DNA of 64,000 nucleotides from assembly GCA_024803745.1 (NCBI GenBank), contig JANJXV010000002.1:41871757-41935756 (forward strand). The letters run 5' to 3'. The position numbers and the translations under genes were made by a program. Each line of letters opens with the position of its first letter. Position 1 is the stretch's first letter. The notes under the pieces are model-generated. The model was not told the DNA's origin. It saw only the letters and a program-made list of their open reading frames with translations, and made no database searches. This document shows positions 45,036-56,130 of the stretch, piece by piece. Source of the DNA: Megascapheus bottae (taxonomy: Eukaryota; Chordata; Mammalia; Rodentia; Geomyidae).

Positions 45036-46086
45036 TTTCATAGTTTTATTAATATGATCATTTCTCCACATTCTCACTTTATCCTCCATGCATAAAATAT
45101 TCATGGCATTTAAAGCAATGAAATAGAATGGCTTTCTTCTGGCTTTCCTCAATTTTTAGGGACCCAGTATTGAATTTTAATGTCTTTAATTTCCTTGAGA
45201 TTACTTCTGAGTGGCATAGAAAACAAAAATCTTAGAAGAGGGTCTTGGGGTACTGATCTTTCAAAATTTATTTGTGAACGTCACTATCCATCACATGCAT
45301 AGGTGTATACATCCTCCATGTGTAGGTTCCGAACCACATTCGTCATGCTGCAAGCCAACCTCAGGATTGTGGGTTAGAACTCCTACATACCCACCTTCTG
45401 TCTTCTGAGCTGGTAAGAAATCCATATATAACAGGCTATGTGAAAGTCCTCAATTCTGTCCTGATGATGTGTAATCTTATACTTAACATGGACAAGGATA
45501 TGTGCTATTATCAGAAACAATATGATGATCCTTGCACTACAGTAACCACTTACAATTTACTATAGTTTTAAGCCTAATTGACGAAGACATTCTACTTTCC
45601 ATCTTTCAAAATGACAGAGGAAATAAAAATGTATTTATTTTTCTCCATGGCTTGGGGTAGGTAGGGGAATTTTTTCCTCACTGGTAATATAACATAAAGG
45701 AATACTGTACAGAAGTTAGTCTATGGAGTAAAAACTTGGCAAGCTAAATACAAACTTATATGGTCCAATTATCTACTACAATGATCTAAGTAGAATGCTA
45801 AAGAATCGTAAACCAGGAAAAAATTATCTAAAGGAAAATCAAACAAGATAATAGGTATAAGGCAATCAAACCAATAGGAGATACTGTTTGGATTAAGGAA
45901 AATTTTCCTCCAGACCACTGATTTCTAATGGCATTCCACTTTAGCAAAAGAAAGAGCAAGGACATTCCAATGGAACTAACTGAGAATATCTTTGCATGTG
46001 GGCAGTGCATGGAACAAGTTCCACGTTAACCAAACAATACATTAATATATCTTTTAGAATGGAATCAAGGAAATCTTCAAGATTTT
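45036..46086. other. No gene seen
   Basis: Unassigned, mostly AT-rich. Confidence 0.5.
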
Positions 46087-46275
46087 CCAGTCCTGGGCTT
46101 GAGCTCAGGGCCTGAGCACTGTCCTTGGACTTTTCAAGACTAGTGCCCTACCACTTGAACCTCAGCACCACTTCTGGCTTTTTTTTTTTTTTTTGTATAT
46201 GGTACTGAGGAATCGAACCCGGGTCTTCGTGCATGCTAGGCAAACACTCTACCACTAGGCCAACCTCCCAGCCCT
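46087..46275 (-). mobile_element. IDL-Geo SINE
   Basis: Reverse dimer with an expanded T run (17 or more) in the linker. ID B box GAATCGAACCCGGGTC is near consensus. TCAAGAT lies on both sides, a short candidate target duplication. Confidence 0.94.
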
Positions 46276-46973
46276 CAAGATGGCTCTTTTAAACAACAAC
46301 CCACACAGTTCATCAAGGTATTTCTCAAACAGGTAACACAGAATGTAAAGGGCTTTCAACTGTAAATATATGTACACAATTTTTTTTATGTCAGAGAGCC
46401 ATATGTTTTTCTTTGAGCAAATAATTTCACTTCTCTGGCCCTTGGTTTGGATATATGTGAAATATAAAGTGACATGATATTTAAAATTCTTTCCATCTTA
46501 TATTACATGATGAAATGACTCACGGTTATTATTTTTTTTCCGAAGGTTCTTCCAAGTGATTCCCAATCTAGCACATATTGGGGCTCAAAACCACTGAGAT
46601 TGAGTATAATGGTCAGGAATAAAATCAGTATTTCTCATTCACAACAAAGCCTTTAGGATTCTTCAGTTTCTAGTAATAGAGAACCCATGAGAATAAGGAA
46701 TGAGGTTATATTTTGTCTTCTTGTGGGAAGCTTAGAAATTGGATAATGTACTTCACTTTCTGGTTTCACCTTCCTCTGACTCAGTGGTTGTGTCACTGTG
46801 GGGAGTTTTCAACTTGGACCTTAAGAAGTCCCTTTGTTTCATGTATCATGTGGGGAAGAAAAATATTTTTCCAAAGCTTCCCTATTGCCTTTACCTTACA
46901 TTTTGTTGCTTGAATTTCATCACATGCTCATCCATACACTGGTTACTGGCAAAGGTCATGGTATTACCAAAAC
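46276..46973. other. No gene seen
   Basis: The 115-codon + frame at 46739-47086 runs into the following transposon relic and has no recognisable domain. Confidence 0.45.
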
Positions 46974-47155
46974 CAGAAGTTCTTAGTCTTGGCTGCACAT
47001 TGGCCTTATCTGGATTTTTTTTTAAATGTAGATACCTATACACAATCTCCTGGATGTGTGACTTCATAGGTCTGAGATGTGGTTGAGGCACCTAGAGTTC
47101 AAAAAGTTTCCCAGAAGACTCTATCATACAGGCAGATTTGCAAACTACTGTCTTA
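46974..47155 (+). mobile_element. MER5-type hAT-Charlie DNA transposon relic
   Basis: CCAGAAGTTCTTAGTCTTGG and GGCTGCACATTGGCCTTATC, the long T run, then GACTTCATAGGTCTGAGATG and the decayed complementary end TTTGCAAACTACTGTCTTAG. Length near 180 fits a MER5-type non-autonomous element. No transposase. Confidence 0.75.
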
Positions 47156-47872
47156 GATTAATCATCTAGGGATGGAACGCTGCTGGGGAGTCAACTGCCA
47201 TGACCACGAAAAGCCTTTCAAATCCCTTCAGCAAATGTGCCTGTCTTCCTTACACTGGTGTTATAATCACTTTGAAGGCTTACAGACTTACTCAAGGCAA
47301 TAATGATACAGTGACAGATCCTGTCCTTTTCAATCTTAGAGTATGTGCTTTTTACCACCAGATGCTTATTTCTCTGTCTGGAGTAAACATCTGGAGTTCT
47401 GAGAAAAAAGTAGATTAATTCCTTAATGAGAACTCCATAGTTGGTCTTTGGGGATCCCTCATTATGAGGGATTTTTATTCTTTCTAAATATGTATCATAG
47501 TATAACTATCAGAACTAAATAACAGATGTTTTTCTCCTTACTGTTGTAAGTTACATGCTGTTGCCTCTTCTATTTGTAGTGTTGATCCCGGAGATGAAAG
47601 CATCTATATATGTTACCCACTTAATGCTTATTCCCACAGGCCTATTGCTCCCCTCTGTGCCTCAGGTCTTCATATTTGGTTTGAATGACATCATCAGCTG
47701 TCCTGATTGGGTTTTAGTCAACCACAAGATAGATGAACTGTTTTTCATAATCCCCTCACATCTAGACATAATAAATGTACAAATCTAATAAATCTATGTA
47801 TCTATTACTAGAGTCATAGATAAGCTTGAAATATAGATATAGATATCCTATGAGATGTATAGATATCCTATT
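47156..47872. other. No feature seen
   Basis: Unassigned. Short + frames at 47200-47418 and 47555-47788 have no recognisable domain. Confidence 0.45.
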
Positions 47873-47875
47873 GGG

Positions 47876-47933
<58 letters not shown>

Positions 47934-47942
47934 CTGTGTGTA
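47873..47942. repeat. (TG)n microsatellite
   Basis: About 68 bases of TG with two TA/TC interruptions. Confidence 0.97.
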
Positions 47943-48054
47943 TGTATATATGTGTTGGTTGCTCTGGAAAACATGACCAACATGGAAGACTTTAGGGAGG
48001 ATAGTAAATCTGTATAGGAATTATGCAGATAATGGAAAAGAAAAAATTAGAATA

Positions 48055-49160
48055 TTAGGATCATGAATTTAAACCACAACAAATATTGGTGGTGATGTGT
48101 GGAAAAAGGAACCCTATGGCACTGTTGATAGGAGTGTCAACTAGTACAACAATTCTGGACAATAGTCTGGCAGTTCCTCAAAAAACTAAACATAGACCGG
48201 GAGTTTGGCCTAGTGGTTAAAGTGCTTGCCTAGCATGCATAAAGACCTGGGTTCGATTCCTTGGTACCACATATATAGGAAAAAGCCAGAAGTGGTGCTG
48301 AGGCTCAAGTGGTAGAGCTCTAGCCTTGAGAAAGTCCAAGGACAGTGCTCAGGCTCTGAGCTCAAGCCCAGGACTGACAAAAAAAAAAAAAAACAAAAAC
48401 TAAACATAGAGCTTCCCTACAACCCAACCATACCACTCCTGGGCATGTAACCTAAGCATCACAAGCCATGATACCATAAAGACACTTGCACATCCATGTT
48501 CATTGCTGTTCACAATACCCAACTTGTAGAAATGGCCCAGATAACCTACAATAGATGAGTGGATCCAAAAAATGTGGTATCTATACACAATGGAATTTGT
48601 ACAGCGATTAGAAAGGGTAACATTATGTCATTTGTAGGGAAATGGATGGACTCACAAAACTTGTTAAGCGAGATAAGCCAAACTCAGAGAGACAAATGGC
48701 TCATGTTTTTTCTCATATCCAGAAGGTAGATCTAAAATACACTTGGGCATAATAAATTATACAGGTCTCTAGGCATTTACATACAGTGAGACCAAAGGAG
48801 GATACTCTTAGGGGAGGAACCGAAAGGTATAATGCCAAGCATACAAAAGAATACTTACTGAAATCAACTCCCAGAAATGGAGATGAGGGTTTTGTTTCTT
48901 TTCTTGGCGGGGGGGGGGGGAGTCTTGTTTTTCTATATGTCTTTGGGGAGTGTGAGGGGAGGCACAGAAATGGAGGGACAAAGGCTGCACAAATCCAACA
49001 GTGGTACTGGACACTAAGTTGAAAATGAACTTGTGGGTGGGATGGAAAAGAAAAAATGTGACATTATTCAAAAGGAAATGTACTCTTTGCAAGACCCATG
49101 TAACCATAACTCCCTGTGTTTTTTTTTAACATTTTTGAATAAAAATACTAATAAAAGAAT
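48055..49160 (+). mobile_element. Older L1, ORF2 end plus 3' UTR, carrying a SINE
   Basis: Sense L1: GGACAATAGTCTGGCAGTTC, then after the SINE CATACCACTCCTGGGCATGT, GAGTGGATCCAAAAAATGTGG and the 3' UTR with a G13 run at 48908-48920. It ends near CATGTAACCATAACTCCC and AATAAAAATAC. More diverged than the younger L1s and related to the 60.07-kb family. Confidence 0.88.
48195..48391 (+). mobile_element. IDL-Geo SINE inserted in an L1
   Basis: Complete near-consensus dimer with an A14 tail. AAAAACTAAACATAG, which is L1 ORF2 sequence, occurs immediately before the head and again after the tail, showing insertion into pre-existing L1. Confidence 0.97.
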
Positions 49161-49329
49161 TACTTTGGTATCATGTATAGGAAAGATAGGAACAGTTGTA
49201 TTTAGCTGCATGTCTGTCTTTTGCAGATAGGGAACTGAGGAAAGGGTTAAATACAATACCAGATAGGTACCACATCACTACCCTTGTGAATCATAACCCT
49301 TAGAAATGACTGGATAGACAGCTTTGGCC
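49161..49329. other. No feature seen
   Basis: Unassigned. Confidence 0.5.
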
Positions 49330-49500
49330 ATTCTGTGACTGGCCCTGTTATGTACTTTGGACACCTTATTTTGAATGCTCACAACCATCTTGCAAGTTTA
49401 GGATTTTATTTTTATTTCACAGAGGGGAAACACAGGGCTCAGAGAGACTAAAGGGTTTCCACGAGCCCTGGCTTCTGGTGAGATGGAAAACAGAACTTAG
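49330..49500 (-). mobile_element. MIR SINE
   Basis: TTATTTTTATTTCACAGAGG, GAAACACAGGGCTCAGAGAG and the upstream CTCACAACCATCTTGCAAG are the reverse-complement MIR core and flank. Confidence 0.78.
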
Positions 49501-49924
49501 TAAGCTCTGTCACAGAGGAATACTACAGAATTTGTTTCCCATTCGTGATACAGTTCTGAGATTTATAAAATGATGTGGGGAGATATATTTTCTTCAGCAT
49601 CAGTGACCAGTTCACAAATATCTACTATTCAGCAGATTGCTATATGAGTCATTCTTATGTTTTCCCAGGCTAGACTCCAAAAACACTTCTCATTAGTTTA
49701 AAATGAGGAGAGTGTCAGCTTGGGATTGACCTCTGGCCTCTTTTCCCACATCAGTTAACTGCACATAACTGTCTAGTATATGCTGCCTCTTTGTGTTAAC
49801 AGATTGCAGTCAAAAATTTCCGGTCACTAAGTAAAAGGAAAGCATCTTTGCTATAAAATCATGAAACATTGTTCTAGGAACACCTTTGTAGCTGATGAGT
49901 GGTTTGAAGTTCCCTAGAATCTTT
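49501..49924. other. No feature seen
   Basis: Unassigned. Confidence 0.5.
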
Positions 49925-50036
49925 CCTACAAGGTAATTGGGATGATTCAATGGTTTAAGTACAAATAGGTTCAAGTACTTAGCATTGCATCGGACACATA
50001 GGAAATCTGTACTATATGGGAGCTGTTGTTGTTGAG
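49925..50036 (+). mobile_element. MIR 3' end, probable
   Basis: TGGGATGATTCAATGGTTTA, GTACTTAGCATTGCATCGGA and the terminal GTTGTTGTTG match the last third of MIR. Confidence 0.55.
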
Positions 50037-51047
50037 AACTTTCAGACACCTCCAACCTTTACCATTGCCCCACAACCTTACCAGCATACCCACAGGATTT
50101 AAAGTTTCACTTTCGAATATACTCCTCAATAAACCACTGAAGTCTCAGATTGGGAGAATGAAGACAGCAACAGCCCCACAGTTTGTATCTATTAAGATAA
50201 AAAATCTATTAGTAACCAGATAATGCATACACAATGTCTGTGTAAGGAAATGTATCCAGATCCCACTTTTATTCCCAGATGAAGAATCCAAATCACAGAA
50301 AGGCTATAGGTCTTATTTATGAATATTCAGCTGGAAGGGATTAAAATTGAAGTTACACTTGGTAATTTCCAGCCATTGGTGAATTTTCCTGAAATACAGA
50401 TCTCTGGTAAACATTCATTTTCTTTTCTTTTCTTCCCCCTACTGGTATTTAAAAAAATTTAAAGTGATGTACAGAGAAGCTACAGGTTCATTCTTTACCT
50501 TTTTGAGATAAAACAGACAGGAATGTTAGTGGGAAGCCACAGTCTTTTAGAGCTTACAAATATCCGTGGTAGGCCACTCAGAGAAATATAAATGAGATCC
50601 TATTTCCTCACCTTCCTTCTATACCTTGGGGATGCAGCACCATATATTTGATGTAGAGAATATCCTGAAAGGTGTCTCATCAGAGTATTTCATCTCCAAG
50701 ATGGAGCTTCCATTGTGCCTTCTGTTGGACAGGTCTATATTTTGTCAAACCGGCTATTTCTGGGTGGTACAGTTGTGAACAGAATAGGTGATCCCATGAT
50801 TGCATGTCTGCCACACCTCTTTTACTCTTTATTGGACTCCCTGATCTGATGTGGTGTGCAGGATTCTGTACCTGAACTGATTACTCACTGTAAGTTGGTC
50901 CATATTCATGTTGTTGAAGACATCTGTTCACCTTTTATTCACAGGTGTGGAAGGAAGGTGATATCAATTTAACAGGGATGGCATTTTCATTCCCAAATGG
51001 GCTTCATTTTCTGAAATTTGTCTTTTCTTCTCTCACTGGAATTTAAT
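50037..51047. other. No gene seen; old L1 3' scrap at 50450-50500
   Basis: AAAGTGATGTACAGAGAAGC at about 50460 matches the older L1 3' UTR family (antisense). The remainder is unassigned. Confidence 0.45.
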
Positions 51048-51183
51048 TTTTTTGGGGGGGGTTATGGGGCTTGAACTTTGGGCCTGGGCACTGTCCCTGA
51101 GCTTTTCAGCTCAAGGCTATGGACCTGCCCTTGAGCCACAGCCCCACTTCCCATATTCTAGAGAATAATTGGAGATAAGAGTC
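51048..51183 (-). mobile_element. Geo-tailed SINE, head missing
   Basis: Reverse Geo half (GGGGCTTGAACTTTGGGCCT) and linker (AATAATTGGAGATAAGAGTC). It stops where the 7SL-like head should begin. Confidence 0.85.
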
Positions 51184-51298
51184 TAAAATATATCAACAGC
51201 TCAAAAAATTGAATCACTCCAAAACTCAGGGCTCAGGCCCTGAACTTAAGCCCAGGACTGGCAAAAAATTAAATAAATAAATAAATAAATACATAAAC
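51184..51298 (+). mobile_element. L1 scrap plus Geo-tail end and (AAAT)n
   Basis: 51184-51222 (AAATATATCAACAGCTCAAA) resembles sense L1 ORF2. 51226-51262 is the last part of a Geo monomer (CTTAAGCCCAGGACTGGC) with an AAAT tetranucleotide tail. A patchwork whose order of events is unclear. Confidence 0.55.
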
Positions 51299-51321
51299 GA
51301 AATATGTTGTTCAATTATAAG

Positions 51322-51323
<2 letters not shown>

Positions 51324-51356
<33 letters not shown>

Positions 51357-51540
51357 CAGTCCCGGGTTTGAGCTCAGGGCCTGAGCACTGTCCTTGGACT
51401 TTCTCAAGGCTAGAGCTCTACCACTTGAGCCTCAGCACCACTTCTGGCTCTTTTTTCTATATATGTGGTACCGAGGAATTGAACCCGGGTCTTCGTGCAT
51501 GCTAGGCAAGCACTCTACCACTAGGCCAAACTCCCGGCCG
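51324..51540 (-). mobile_element. IDL-Geo SINE, near-consensus, with target duplication
   Basis: Long T tail (about 28), full Geo and ID monomers, B box GAATTGAACCCGGGTC, ending CCCGGCCG. AATTATAAGAG at 51313-51323 and 51541-51551. It interrupts an ancient antisense L1. Confidence 0.96.
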
Positions 51541-51970
51541 AATTATAAGAGTTTTATTGAGCATTTTTGTTAATCAAAGTCATTGTTCTATAATTCTCTT
51601 TTTTTGTGTTTGGGGTGTGTAATAAAGGTAATATAAAAGTCTTATAGACAACAGTTGAATTTGGAGTTAAATTATTTAACAAATAAATTTATTTAATGAA
51701 AAAAGGCTTCTTATAATGAGTTTAGCAGTGTTCCATTATGTTGTGTTTTATATAAAAAGTTTGAGGAGTACTGGTTTTAGTTCTTTAAACCTCTGGCAAA
51801 ATTCAGCATAAAATTGGTTGAGTCTTCTTATTTCTTTGTTGAAAGATTATAACTACTTGAATCTCATTGCTTGCTATAAATCATTTTAATTGGTTTGTGT
51901 TGTAAGTTTTAGTGACTGAAAAGCATCTAGAAATGTTTTTATTTCTTCTAGGAATTACAGTATTTTTTTT
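51541..51970 (-). mobile_element. Ancient L1 ORF2, reverse transcriptase region
   Basis: Antisense L1 in conserved order: TTTATTGAGCATTTTTGTTA, CTATAATTCTCTTTTTTTGT, ACCTCTGGCAAAATTCAGCA, AATCTCATTGCTTGCTATAA and TTTATTTCTTCTAGGAATT. These encode the reverse transcriptase portion of ORF2 on the minus strand. Full of stops. It appears to be the 3'-ward part of the same old L1 that resumes at 54300. Confidence 0.75.
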
Positions 51971-51989
51971 GTTTTTTGTTTTTGGGGTT

Positions 51990-52192
51990 TTTTTTGGAAA
52001 TGGGGTTTGATCTCTGGGCCTGCGTGCTGTCCCTGAGCTCTTCAGCTCAAGGATACCACTCTACCCCTTGAGCCACAGTGCCACTTCTGGTTTTCTGGTG
52101 GTTAATTGAAGATAAGTGTCTCACAGACTTTAGTGCCAGGGCTGGCTTTGAACTGCAATCCTCAGATATCAGCCTCCTGAGTACCTAGGATT
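51990..52192 (-). mobile_element. 7SL/B1-headed Geo SINE
   Basis: ATGGGGTTTGATCTCTGGGC, GGTTAATTGAAGATAAGTGT and TCAGCCTCCTGAGTACCTAG. The head stops short at AGGATT. Confidence 0.92.
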
Positions 52193-52410
52193 CCTTCCTG
52201 TGAAGTTTTCGGGGTATCTGATTTTATCTCAAGGTCTTTGTTTCATTAGTGTTTGCCTTAAAACAGTGGTAGTATTGCTTATGTTTCCAAATCCACGAAA
52301 CTACAGTTGATTGTTTTTCACTCAGACTGTATTTGTATTTGTTGAGTTTTACGGTAGGTCCACGGTGATTTACATCTGAAAGGGACTGGTTTGATTTTTG
52401 CCATAAAATT
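52193..52410. other. No feature seen
   Basis: Unassigned sequence between two SINEs. Confidence 0.45.
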
Positions 52411-52418
52411 GTGTTCAG

Positions 52419-52634
52419 GGACTGGGAGTTTGGCCTAGTGGTAAAGTGCTTGCCTAGCATGCATGAAGACCTGGGTTTGATCCTCGGTACCACATACAAA
52501 GGAAAAAAAAAGCCAGGAGTGGTGCTGAGTCTCCAGTGGTAGAATTCTAGCCTTGAGAAAGTCCTAGGACAATGATCAGTCCCTGAGCTCAAGGCCAAGA
52601 CTGGCAAAAAAAAAATAATAACAAACCCAAAACA
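52419..52634 (+). mobile_element. IDL-Geo SINE with short target duplication
   Basis: Full dimer with an A-rich linker and AAAATAATAACAAACCC tail. GTGTTCAG at 52411-52418 and 52635-52642. Confidence 0.93.
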
Positions 52635-52786
52635 GTGTTCAGTAGTGGTATTAGATTTGTTTGTAAATGTACAAAAGGAGAGAGTGAAAATACCAGTCTA
52701 ATATTGTGAACTTTTATAGTTATGGAATAGTAGGTTGGTTCTTAAAATTGTATTTTGTATGGTACAAGTCTTGCTTCCATTTTCAA

Positions 52787-54297
52787 ATGGGCAGAACAAG
52801 AAACTCAAGAAAAATGGCAAATCAAGGAATCACATCTCCCACACAAAATAAACAGGCAACAGAGCAGTCAATGGAAAACCTACAGGAGAGTCCTCAAAAT
52901 GCTCTCCAAATGCTACTGATAAACATGACCAAGAAAAAATTTGAAAGCATCAAAAGGGATATACGTGAGCATGATGAGGTCAATCAAAAAATAATGGAGA
53001 AATCTTGGAATCCACAAACAGAAAGCTGAATGAAATCGAGCAGTCCAAAGAGAGTAGAGCCTCTCTGAGCTAAAGGACTTCAAAGAGAGCACTCATCCAA
53101 ATTACGGAGGTAAAGAAATCCATACAAGATCTAAAATAAGAGATGAAAGGCATCAACCAACTAGAAGGAATGGAGATGAAAATCAAAGTGGAAAGTATTG
53201 ATAGCAGGTTAGACAATGCAGAAGAGAGAATCTTTGGAGTTGAAGATAGCCTAAAATTTATAGAGAAAGACCAGAAAAGGATTCAAAACAAGTCCAAGAA
53301 ATAGGACTGATCTCTTTAGAAGCTCCAAGATACAATTAGGAAGCCTAATTTAAGGCTAACTGATATTGAGGAAGGCCTGGAGAAAGAGGTTAATAGAATT
53401 GGAAATATACTTAAGGGAATCATCTCAGAGAAATTCCCAAATATCCAGAAAGATAGGCCCATCCAGATACAAGAAGCTTTTAGAACCCCAAACAGACCTG
53501 ACCAGAAAAGGACATCCTATAATCTATATAGGATCTGTAGAGAGTAAGGAAAGGACCTTAAAGCAGCCAGGAAGAAGAAAACATTCACCTACAAAGGAAA
53601 ACCAATCAGAATAACCACAGATTTCTCAGCAGAGAGCATGCAAGCATGAAGAGCTTGGAATGATATATGCCATGCCCTAATGACAAATAACAACCAATCA
53701 AGAATACTATACCCAGCTAAGCTGTTGCTCATAGCCAAGGGAAAAATAAAAACCTTGCACAGGAAGGAAAAATTGAAACAGTATATATATATATATATGT
53801 ATAATATTAATATGTATATATATGTGTAGACCAAACCAGCATTACAGAAACTTCTCAAGCTATTCTACACATTGAAAATCAACACAAACATATTGACAGA
53901 GAAATGGCACCTAAAAAGTACACCAGGTAACTACAGCAAGAACTGATAAGTCACAGGCCCTAACAAAATAGAAAAATGGCAGGAACTAAGAAACGTTTTT
54001 CGATCTTAACCCTTAACATCAATGGACTTAACTCTCCAATTAAACAACATAGACTGACTAGTTGGATCAAAAATCAAGACCCATCTTTCTGCTGTTTTCA
54101 AGAGACACATCTTGCCCGGAAAGACACATATACTGAGAGTGAAAAGCTGGAATAAAATCTACCAAGAAAACAGCCCCCATAAATAGGCTGCAGTTGCTAT
54201 TCTTATATCAGATGAAATAGACTTCAAACTAAAACTGGTAAGAAAAGATAAAGAAGGTTATTACATACTATTAAAGGGAACTCTCCTTCAGTAGTGA
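52787..54297 (+). mobile_element. 5' half of an L1: ORF1 and the start of ORF2
   Basis: ORF1 begins at the ATG at 52787 (MGRTRNSRKMANQG) and reads as a charged, coiled-coil-like N terminus to a stop at 53027-53029. Further ORF1-like pieces, out of frame, run to about 53940, with a (TA)n run at 53783-53822. ORF2 begins near 53976 with the endonuclease start: LNINGLNSP, then FCCFQETHL carrying the Glu of the conserved ETH motif. A frameshift follows near 54135, then ISDEIDF and KDKEGYY. It breaks at about 54297 with no reverse transcriptase, 3' UTR or A tail. Keeping the 5' part and losing the 3' part is the opposite of ordinary truncation, so a rearrangement or later deletion is likely. Inactive. 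Confidence 0.9.
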
Positions 54298-54299
54298 TA

Positions 54300-54380
54300 A
54301 TGTTTTTTGTCTACAATTTTATGTGCAGGGATATCTTCTTCCTTTCAGTCAAATGGGAATGAATTTATCAATCTTTTTTT
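54300..54380 (-). mobile_element. Ancient L1 ORF2, central piece
   Basis: Antisense L1: TCTTCTTCCTTTCAGTCAAA and GAATTTATCAATCTT match the segment just upstream, in ORF2 sense, of the 51.5-52.0 kb piece. Confidence 0.6.
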
Positions 54381-54607
54381 CCCCTGTGGGTCATGGGGCT
54401 TAAACTCGGCTTGAGCACTATCCCTGAATTCTTCAGTTCAAGGCTACTATCCTACCCTTGAGCCAAGCCCCACTTTCTGTTTTCTAGAGGGTAATTGGAA
54501 GTAAAAGTCTCAGGTTCTTTCGTGCCCTGGCTGGCTTTGAACCTTGATCCTCAGATCTTAGCCTCCTGAGTAGCTAGGATTACAGGAATGAGACACCACA
54601 CCCAGCT
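54381..54607 (-). mobile_element. 7SL/B1-headed Geo SINE in an ancient L1
   Basis: Complete reverse copy: CATGGGGCTTAAACTCGGCT, GGGTAATTGGAAGTAAAAGT, CTCCTGAGTAGCTAGGATTA and CACCACACCCAGCT. ATCAATCTT before and ATCAGTCTT after suggest the target site lay in L1 sequence. Confidence 0.94.
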
Positions 54608-56130
54608 ATCAGTCTTATTTATCTGAAAAAACCCCACAACCTTTTGTTTTATTCATTCTTTATATGGCTTTGATTTCTTCCCTAATCGTTATTATTTTCT
54701 TCAATCTGTTAGTCTTCTAGCAGCCTGAGTGTCATTAGGCTACTTATTTTAGATATCTCTCTTTATTTTTATTTTATTTTTGATAGTCTTGTGGCTTGAA
54801 ATGAGGGCCTGAGCACTGTCCTTGGGCTCTCTCTTAACTAGAGTACTACCACTTGAGCCACAACACCACTTCTGGCTTTTTCTATGTATGTGGTACCCAG
54901 GACTCAAACATGGGTCTTTGTGCATATAAGGCAAGAAATCTACCACTAGGCCATATTCCTGGCCCTTATTTTTATTTTTTGATGTAGACACTCAGAGTGA
55001 TAAAGTTTCTTTTTAGCATTAACTTTACTGTTTTCCAAAGACTCCTACTGGTTCACTAAGAAAGTTTAGATTTCCCCTCTTATTTCTACAATGATTCATT
55101 CATCATTTAACAATGTGCTATTGAATTTCATGTGTTTGAAAATTTTCTGTAATCTCTTTTGATATTAACTTTCTAATTTTCTTTTATTATGGTCTGATAG
55201 AATACACCAGGCATTTCCATTTTATTATACTTGATATAACTTGCTTTATGTCTTAAAATAGGATTGATTTTGGAGAAACTTTTATAAACTGTTGAAAAGA
55301 ATATGTATTGTGTAGCTGGTGAATGAATGAAATATTCTGTAGATGTCTGTCTACAGATATGGTATTATTTAATTCTGAGGTTTCCTTGTTGATTTTTTTC
55401 TTTGATGACATTAATGAGAATGGAATATTGTAGTCTCCTAGTATTATTTTGCTGGATTCTAAATGTGACTTAAGTCTAGTAGTGTTTTAAACAAAGTATG
55501 ACACTGATATTTGGCATGAAAATGTTTGCAATTATTATATCTTAATGGATTCTCCTTTTTATTAATATGAAGTGTACTTCTTTGTCTCTTCTACTTTGAG
55601 TTTGAATTCTACTTCATCAGATATGAGTATACCTACCCCTACCTGATTCTGAGGTCCATTTTTTTGAAAATCTTTTTCCAAACTTTCACCTAAAACAACA
55701 TTTGTTTATTTGTTTAGTTGTTAATTTTGGGTAAGATGTGTTTTTTAATTTGTAGGCAATAAATGGTTAGATGCTGTTTTTTAATTTTCTTTTATCTGTT
55801 CATTTCTTTTCTGGTGGAACTACAATTAATTTCATTTTTTATGACCATGCCTCCAATGTATAAGAGAATTATACAGTTTTGATCTTATGGCCAAAACAAC
55901 ATTGTTAAAATAAAGTTAACATTTTAATATGTCTACTGTCTTTCAACTCCTCATTTTGTCTCTTTTGATTAGAGAATTGAGGACATTGGGATTGAATATC
56001 AAAATGGAAATGTATGATTGCTGCTATGGTTGTTTTAGTATTAGATTCTTTCCTACTTTTCCTTTGCTTATCTATTCATCTAGTGGAATTTTTTCCCTAT
56101 TCATGTTTACAGTGATATCTTCTTTAGAGT
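54608..56130 (-). mobile_element. Ancient L1 ORF2: reverse transcriptase N-terminal side and endonuclease region
   Basis: Antisense blocks in unbroken L1 order, interrupted only by a SINE: TTTTGTTTTATTCATTCTTT, TTTAACAATGTGCTATTGAA, AGAATATGTATTGTGTAGCT, TTCTGTAGATGTCTGTCTAC, CTCCTAGTATTATTTTGCTG and CTCTTTTGATTAGAGAATTG. The last corresponds to the very start of ORF2. Many stops; an L1M-age relic. Confidence 0.8.
54778..54965 (-). mobile_element. IDL-Geo SINE in an ancient L1
   Basis: Reverse dimer, moderately decayed (GGCTTGAAATGAGGGCCTGA; GTGGTACCCAGGACTCAAAC). TTATTTTTATTTT on both sides fits a target duplication. Confidence 0.9.

Noticed and set aside
46739..47086. 115-codon plus-strand frame
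   Set aside because: Its last third lies inside a MER5-type transposon relic.
52224..52607. 127-codon minus-strand frame
   Set aside because: It begins inside a SINE and continues through unassigned AT-rich sequence; no domain is recognisable.
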